Assembly (NCBI GenBank): GCA_934045905.1
Contig: OW203773.1
Location: forward strand, 19,703,246-19,767,245
Length of the DNA: 64,000 bases
Reading direction: 5' to 3'
From: Leuctra nigra
Taxonomy: Eukaryota > Arthropoda > Insecta > Plecoptera > Leuctridae
The notes beneath the pieces were generated by a model. It worked only from the letters and a program-made list of their open reading frames with translations, did not search any database and was not told the origin of the DNA. Shown here piece after piece: positions 56,845 to 64,000 of the stretch (the stretch's first letter is position 1; each line of letters opens with the position of its first letter). The translations under genes were made by a program, and so were the position numbers.

Positions 56845-59800
56845 ATGGCGATGCTGCTGCTAGTGCTACTTCTGAGCGCAAGCGCATTGGCTCAACGCAA
56901 CACCAACAGGGACTTCCTGTTCGAAAACAGAGCCTACTTCGTAGTGGACGCGGCTTTGCCTTGGGCCGAGGCTCTTCAAGTAAGTGCTCTGGAAACCGCA
57001 CTCATGTGGATGAGACCACATTGGTACTCTTGCCACTTCCTCTGTTCGCTCGAGTGGTACCACGTGACTAAGCATATTAAACACGAAATTGGCCAAACTA
57101 TTGCACTAAGAGGAAGATAATGTATTTTCCACATTCTATAAGTGATACTATACAACCCACTTGACCATTTTCTCCCATATTAAACACCAATAAGCATATT
57201 AAACACGAAATTGGCCAAACTATTGCACTTAGAGGAAGATAATGTATTTTCCACATTCTATAAGTGATACTATACAACCCACTTGACCATTTTCCCCATA
57301 TTAAACACCAATAAGCATATTAAACACGAAATTGGCCAAACTATTGCACTAAGAGGAAGATAATGTATTTTCCACATTCTATAAGTGATACTATACAACC
57401 CACTTGACCATTTCCCCCATATTAAACACCAATAAGCATATTAAACACGAAATTGGCCAAACTATTGCACTAAGAGGAAGATAATGTATTTTCCACATTC
57501 TATAAGTGATACTATACAACCCACTTGACCATTTTCCCCCATATTAAACACCAATAAGCATATTAAACACGAAATTGGCCAAACTATTGCACTAAGAGGA
57601 AGATAATGTATTTTCCACATTCTATAAGTGATACTATACAACCCACTTGACCATTTCCCCCATATTAAACACCAATAAGCATATTAAACACGAAATTGGC
57701 CAAACTATTGCACTAAGAGGAAGATAATGTATTTTCCACATTCTATAAGTGATACTATACAACCCACTTGACCATTTTCCCCCATATTAAACACCAATAA
57801 GCATATTAAACACGAAATTGGCCAAACTATTGCACTAAGAGGAAGATAATGTATTTTCCACATTCTATAAGTGATACTATACAACCCACTTGACCATTTT
57901 CCCCCATATTAAACACCAATAAGCATATTAAACACGAAATTGGCCAAACTATTGCACTAAGAGGAAGATAATGTATTTTCCACATTCTATAAGTGATACT
58001 ATACAACCCACTTGACCATTTTCCCCCATATTAAACACCAATAAGCATATTAAACACGAAATTGGCCAAACTATTGCACTTAGAGGAAGATAATGTATTT
58101 TCCACATTCTATAAGTGATACTATACAACCCACTTGACCATTTTCCCCATATTAAACACCAATAAGCATATTAAACACGAAATTGGCCAAACTATTGCAC
58201 TAAGAGGAAGATAATGTATTTTCCACATTCTATAAGTGATACTATACAACCCACTTGACCATTTTCCCCCATATTAAACACCAATAAGCATATTAAACAC
58301 GAAATTGGCCAAACTATTGCACTAAGAGGAAGATAATGTATTTTCCACATTCTATAAGTGATACTATACAACCCACTTGACCATTTTCCCCATATTAAAC
58401 ACCAATAAGCATATTAAACACGAAATTGGCCAAACTATTGCACTAAGAGGAAGATAATGTATTTTCCACATTCTATAAGTGATACTATACAACCCACTTG
58501 ACCATTTCCCCCATATTAAACACCAATAAGCATATTAAACACGAAATTGGCCAAACTATTGCACTAAGAGGAAGATAATGTATTTTCCACATTCTATAAG
58601 TGATACTATACAACCCACTTGACCATTTCCCCCATATTAAACACCAATAAGCATATTAAACACGAAATTGGCCAAACTATTGCACTAAGAGGAAGATAAT
58701 GTATTTTCCACATTCTATAAGTGATACTATACAACCCACTTGACCATTTTCCCCCATATTAAACACCAATAAGCATATTAAACACGAAATTGGCCAAACT
58801 ATTGCACTAAGAGGAAGATAATGTATTTTCCACATTCTATAAGTGATACTATACAACCCACTTGACCATTTCCCCCATATTAAACACCAATAAGCATATT
58901 AAACACGAAATTGGCCAAACTATTGCACTAAGAGGAAGATAATGTATTTTCCACATTCTATAAGTGATACTATACAACCCACTTGACCATTTTCCCCCAT
59001 ATTAAACACCAATAAGCATATTAAACACGAAATTGGCCAAACTATTGCACTAAGAGGAAGATAATGTATTTTCCACATTTTATAAGTGATACTATACAAC
59101 CCACTTGACCATTTTCCCCCATATTAAACACCAATAAGCATATTAAACACGAAATTGGCCAAACTATTGCACTAAGAAGAAGATAATGTATTTTCCACAT
59201 TCTATAAGTGATACTATACAACCCACTTGACCATTTTCCCCCATATTAAACACCAATAAGCATATTAAACACGAAATTGGCCAAACTATTGCACTTAGAG
59301 GAAGATAATGTATTTTCCACATTCTATAAGTGATACTATACAACCCACTTGACCATTTTCCCCCATATTAAACACCAATAAGCATATTAAACACGAAATT
59401 GGCCAAACTATTGCACTAAGAGGAAGATAATGTATTTTCCACATTCTATAAGTGATACTATACAACCCACTTGACCATTTCCCCCATATTAAACACCAAT
59501 AAGCATATTAAACACGAAATTGGCCAAACTATTGCACTAAGAGGAAGATAATGTATTTTCCACATTCTATAAGTGATACTATACAACCCACTTGACCATT
59601 TTCCCCCATATTAAACACCAATAAGCATATTAAACACGAAATTGGCCAAACTATTGCACTAAGAGGAAGATAATGTATTTTCCACATTCTATAAGTGATA
59701 CTATACAACCCACTTGACCATTTCCCCCATATTAAACACCAATAAGCATATTAAACACGAAATTGGCCAAACTATTGCACTAAGAGGAAGATAATGTATT

Positions 59801-62800
59801 TTCCACATTCTATAAGTGATACTATACAACCCACTTGACCATTTTCCCCCATATTAAACACCAATAAGCATATTAAACACGAAATTGGCCAAACTATTGC
59901 ACTAAGAGGAAGATAATGTATTTTCCACATTCTATAAGTGATACTATACAACCCACTTGACCATTTTCCCCCATATTAAACACCAATAAGCATATTAAAC
60001 ACGAAATTGGCCAAACTATTGCACTAAGAGGAAGATAATGTATTTTCCACATTCTATAAGTGATACTATACAACCCACTTGACCATTTTCCCCCATATTA
60101 AACACCAATAAGCATATTAAACACGAAATTGGCCAAACTATTGCACTTAGAGGAAGATAATGTATTTTCCACATTCTATAAGTGATACTATACAACCCAC
60201 TTGACCATTTTCCCCCATATTAAACACCAATAAGCATATTAAACACGAAATTGGCCAAACTATTGCACTAAGAGGAAGATAATGTATTTTCCACATTCTA
60301 TAAGTGATACTATACAACCCACTTGACCATTTCCCCCATATTAAACACCAATAAGCATATTAAACACGAAATTGGCCAAACTATTGCACTAAGAGGAAGA
60401 TAATGTATTTTCCACATTCTATAAGTGATACTATACAACCCACTTGACCATTTTCCCCCATATTAAACACCAATAAGCATATTAAACACGAAATTGGCCA
60501 AACTATTGCACTTAGAGGAAGATAATGTATTTTCCACATTCTATAAGTGATACTATACAACCCACTTGACCATTTTCCCCCATATTAAACACCAATAAGC
60601 ATATTAAACACGAAATTGGCCAAACTATTGCACTAAGAGGAAGATAATGTATTTTCCACATTCTATAAGTGATACTATACAACCCACTTGACCATTTCCC
60701 CCATATTAAACACCAATAAGCATATTAAACACGAAATTGGCCAAACTATTGCACTAAGAGGAAGATAATGTATTTTCCACATTCTATAAGTGATACTATA
60801 CAACCCACTTGACCATTTTCCCCCATATTAAACACCAATAAGCATATTAAACACGAAATTGGCCAAACTATTGCACTAAGAGGAAGATAATGTATTTTCC
60901 ACATTCTATAAGTGATACTATACAACCCACTTGACCATTTTCCCCATATTAAACACCAATAAGCATATTAAACACGAAATTGGCCAAACTATTGCACTAA
61001 GAGGAAGATAATGTATTTTCCACATTCTATAAGTGATACTATACAACCCACTTGACCATTTTCCCCCATATTAAACACCAATAAGCATATTAAACACGAA
61101 ATTGGCCAAACTATTGCACTAAGAGGAAGATAATGTATTTTCCACATTCTATAAGTGATACTATACAACCCACTTGACCATTTTCCCCATATTAAACACC
61201 AATAAGCATATTAAACACGAAATTGGCCAAACTATTGCACTAAGAGGAAGATAATGTATTTTCCACATTCTATAAGTGATACTATACAACCCACTTGACC
61301 ATTTCCCCCATATTAAACACCAATAAGCATATTAAACACGAAATTGGCCAAACTATTGCACTAAGAGGAAGATAATGTATTTTCCACATTCTATAAGTGA
61401 TACTATACAACCCACTTGACCATTTTCCCCCATATTAAACACCAATAAGCATATTAAACACGAAATTGGCCAAACTATTGCACTTAGAGGAAGATAATGT
61501 ATTTTCCACATTCTATAAGTGATACTAAACAACCCACTTGACCATTTTCCCTCATATTAAACACCAATAAGCATATTAAACACGAAATTGGCCAAACTAT
61601 TGCACTAAGAGGAAGATAATGTATTTTCCACATTCTATAAGTGATACTATACAACCCACTTGACCATTTCCCCCATATTAAACACCAATAAGCATATTAA
61701 ACACGAAATTGGCCAAACTATTGCACTAAGAGGAAGATTATGTATTTTCCACATTCTATAAGTGATACTATACAACCCACTTGACCATTTTCACCCATAT
61801 TAAACACCAATAAGCATATTAAACACGAAATTGGCCAAACTATTGCACTAAGAGGAAGATAATGTATTTTCCACATTCTATAAGTGATACTATACAACCC
61901 ACTTGACCATTTTCGCCTCCAATAGGTATATTGGTCCCGAAAATATTTTGACGAAATATTGCTGTTTCATTAAAAAAAAATCGTAGAGACCGCAATTTTC
62001 ACTCAACAATTGGGCTCATATTTGTATCTTGACATTTAAATGTATAAGAACATAGGGAGTGGAATTTAATTAGACGAGGGGAGATTTCTCCATACTACAC
62101 TTCTATATCAGTGTTCTAAAGTAAGTTATAAGAGTTTTTGCCACCTTCAATTTTTCTCCCATTTAAGAAGTCTATGCCGGATAAAATATTCGTCCACGGA
62201 ACGAGTCTGACCCTATTGGTTTAATGTTCTTCAACAGACTTGTCAACGACGAGGCGCTACATTGTCAGTGGCCAACTCCGCTGACCAGGCCGAAGACATC
62301 AAGAAGATCATGATGGCCTACAACCTCGCTTCCATCCACACCGGATTCCATGACGTATTCACCGAGGCGGATTACGTCACGGTCTACGGTAGGTCGGGTC
62401 GTCATTGGCAAACAGCTTGGAGGCAAGAGATTCTTCTTGCCCTATCTGGATTTTCTTAAAGTCATTTGCCCTGTATTACAAATGTTCCTAATAAGATTAC
62501 ACTAAAGCACTCTTCCCTTAATGTTTTTTTATGAATTTCAGATAATAGCTACCCTTTCCAGATTAATTGACAAAATAGTAAATAATGGCACACACTGTAC
62601 TTTAAGACCTCTCTGGTATACAACTCATAGTGTTAAATACGTTTATTTTATAATACATATCATATTTAACACTTTAGAGGTCGTACCATCATAGCCCATA
62701 GGTCATGATGTACTCCAGTGTATGCCAGTATTTATTGAATTACGATTGAATTGGTCGTTATATTTTGCCTAATTTGTTTAAAAATGCTGCTTGTGTGAAG

Positions 62801-63613
62801 ACAATTTTCAAAAAACGCGTTGAAGAACAGTGGGTTTCCTATTACATTACACAGGCCTCAACCACACTTCCTTAAAATTAAACAAAATACAAAATGATAC
62901 TCTTCATGAGCATTCAAAAGGCATTCAAAAGGTTTTGGGCTTCCTGCAGACCCCGAAATGACCAAATATGCAATGATTTGTGGTCAGGAGGAGCCCTTTC
63001 TAGACCATTTTTATAAAAATCCGTTTCAGTACTGAATCTAAATTTCTTAATGTGAATAGCAAGCCGTAATGGCGGCCGTGTACTACCGTAGTCAAGTAAA
63101 CGTATACCTAAACATGTAATCAATATAATAATCAAAAAATGTGTATAATACGGCTGTAGATAAAAATAAATCAAGTTATTGAATTTTTATAATATTTACT
63201 ACTATTAAAAATTGTGTATTTGACATAATTTATACAATTTCAATAATGCAAAGAAGGAAGTCTTGCCATTGACAGAGCAGTGTTCAAGTGAACGACCAAT
63301 GAACGACGTGAACGACGAAACGTCAGAAATATTCTTAACTTGAACGAACTTATAGAACGGAACGCATGATGTGCATGCAAGGGAATTAAGATCCTTGCAT
63401 GAACAGCTTTCTAACGAACATCTTACATCAGGCGACTCGCTCCGCCATTACTATGGTCAGAACTCCGCCTGGGCTCCGAGCTTCCCTCGCGGCGGATCCA
63501 GATACAACTGCGGAGGCTTCTCATTGTCCGGCTTCATGGATGTGGACTGCGCAGACGCACTACCCTTCATTTGCGGAGATTTGGCGAGGATCGTCGATCG
63601 CAAATATCCGTGA
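56845..63613 (+). CDS. Secreted C-type lectin, 3 coding exons
   Basis: Coding exons 56845-56979, 62238-62388 and 63432-63613; phases 0 and 1 agree. The product is about 155 aa: signal peptide MAMLLLVLLLSASALA, then one C-type lectin domain with LPWAEALQTCQRRGATLSVA, IHTGFHDVFTEADYVTVYG and CGGFSLSGFMDVDCADALPF followed by ICG. Four Cys occupy the usual CTLD positions. No EPN/QPD or WND calcium-sugar motif is seen, so sugar binding is uncertain. The layout recalls insect haemolymph LPS-binding lectins, a role in recognition of microbes by inference. The stop TGA at 63611 overlaps a consensus donor GTGAGT at 63610; the transcript may instead splice on to exons beyond the window. The first coding intron is 5.3 kb and mostly satellite. 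Confidence 0.82.
57049..62035 (+). repeat. Satellite of about 40 units of 120-122 bp in the first coding lectin intron
   Basis: The unit starts AAGCATATTAAACACGAAAT and ends CCCATATTAAACACCAAT; the first starts at 57070 and the last at 61812. Units are nearly identical; variants are CACTTAG for CACTAAG and a C-run of 4-6. The flanks (GAGTGGTACCACGTGACTAA at 57053; TATTGGTCCCGAAAATATTT and GACGAAATATTGCTG after the last unit) match the ends of the element at 30178-31535, so the array grew inside one copy of it. Confidence 0.95.
62560..62750. mobile_element. Diverged fold-back MITE, relative of 42310-42679
   Basis: AATAATGGCACACACTG, AGTGTTAAATACG and its complement ATTTAACACTTTAGAGGTCG, then ACTCCAGTGTATGCCAGTAT. 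In a lectin intron. Confidence 0.6.
63048..63351. mobile_element. Tc1/mariner-type MITE, copy 3, left end worn
   Basis: Matches copies 1 and 2 from GAATAGCAAGCCGTAATGGC to TTGAACGAACTT; the first about 15 bases of the left end are not recognisable. Confidence 0.7.
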
Positions 63614-63634
63614 GTAAAACTATCGGCACTTCTG

Positions 63635-63930
63635 CCCAACGGCTGGTGTGTTGGATACCTCGGTTCTCGTCAGATCACCGAGGTTAAGCAACATTGAGCG
63701 AGGTCAGCGGTTGGATGGGTGACCATTCTACTCTGTCCTGCCAGTTGCTGCCGTTGGGCCAGAGAGACTAAGGTGTTTGGGGGTTAGTGTGAAGACCACC
63801 CTCCACCTGTTATCAGTCTCTCGACGGCGCGGGTTGTGGAGGCCCGTGCTGTGAATGTCACACCGTCCTTCGGATGGGACGTTAAGCTCTCCTCCCTTCT
63901 CTATAATACTTCCTCGGCTCAGGAGGCCAA
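63635..63930 (+). mobile_element. SINE with 5S rRNA-like head, directly after the lectin exon
   Basis: CCCAACGGCTGGTGTGTTGG, ATACCTCGGTTCTCGTCAGA, TTAAGCAACATTGAGCGAGG and TCAGCGGTTGGATGGGTGAC, then the shared body to GTCCTTCGGATGGGACGTTA. The tail is shorter than in the 40493 copy. Confidence 0.85.
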
Positions 63931-64000
63931 GTATTGAAACATTCAGGACGCAAACGCTCCCGGACGTTCAATAAGTACCGTTCACTTAAGAATGACGACC

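Noticed and set aside
57070..61915. CRISPR-like array
   Set aside because: Direct tandem repeat with no unique spacers, in an animal intron; it is a satellite.
63635..63740. Functional 5S rRNA gene
   Set aside because: Only the 5' part and control region resemble 5S; the rest is SINE body, and two other copies have the same structure.

Overview
The window is animal nuclear DNA, almost certainly from an insect. Intron sequence is AT-rich with many TAGGTACCTAC-type strings, coding exons are GC-rich with GT-AG introns, and transposable-element debris is abundant (LINEs, SINEs, hAT, pogo and fold-back elements). The species cannot be named from the sequence; a hemipteroid insect is only a guess.

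Layout. (1) 1-1197 (-): the 5' half of a LINE (ORF1 and the start of ORF2) cut by the window edge. (2) 1670-13108 (-): eleven exons of a PAT1/PATL1-type mRNA-decapping factor; its C-terminus lies off the left edge. (3) 13841-15408 (+): a complete four-exon gene for a 310-aa C2H2 plus FLYWCH/GCM1-like zinc protein, bracketed by near-identical 48-bp inverted repeats. (4) 16571-17041 (+): an intronless MEA1 homologue. (5) 17871-54008 (-): eight consecutive exons of a DNAI7/CASC1/CFAP94 axonemal dynein factor, split by a 30.9-kb intron. (6) Inside that intron, on the opposite strand, lie a near full-length LINE (33107-37345), a Toll-like receptor gene (38075-48593, six exons; the signal-peptide exon was not found) and several other mobile elements. 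(7) 55955-63613 (+): a secreted C-type lectin gene with a TATA/Inr promoter, a non-coding first exon, and a following intron almost filled by about 40 copies of a 121-bp satellite.

Exon joins were checked by reading phase. The PAT1, DNAI7, zinc-protein, TLR and lectin exons listed here join in frame at GT-AG sites.

Two themes stand out. First, both LINEs that keep an ORF1/ORF2 junction have the two ORFs in the same frame, separated by one TAG followed by CARYYA (TAG CAA CTA and TAG CAA TCA). This is the leaky-stop context known from tobamovirus-type readthrough, and it suggests ORF2 is made by stop-codon readthrough. Second, several exons carry tandem arrays that begin inside the exon and copy its edge: the PAT1 exon at 5749, DNAI7 exons at 22016 and 53745, and the TLR last exon and exon 46212. 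In three of them every unit brings another splice-acceptor-like sequence, and in the 90-bp DNAI7 array the unit is exactly 30 codons.

A SINE superfamily in the window also appears modular: the same body is attached to a 5S-rRNA-like head in some copies and a tRNA-like head in another.
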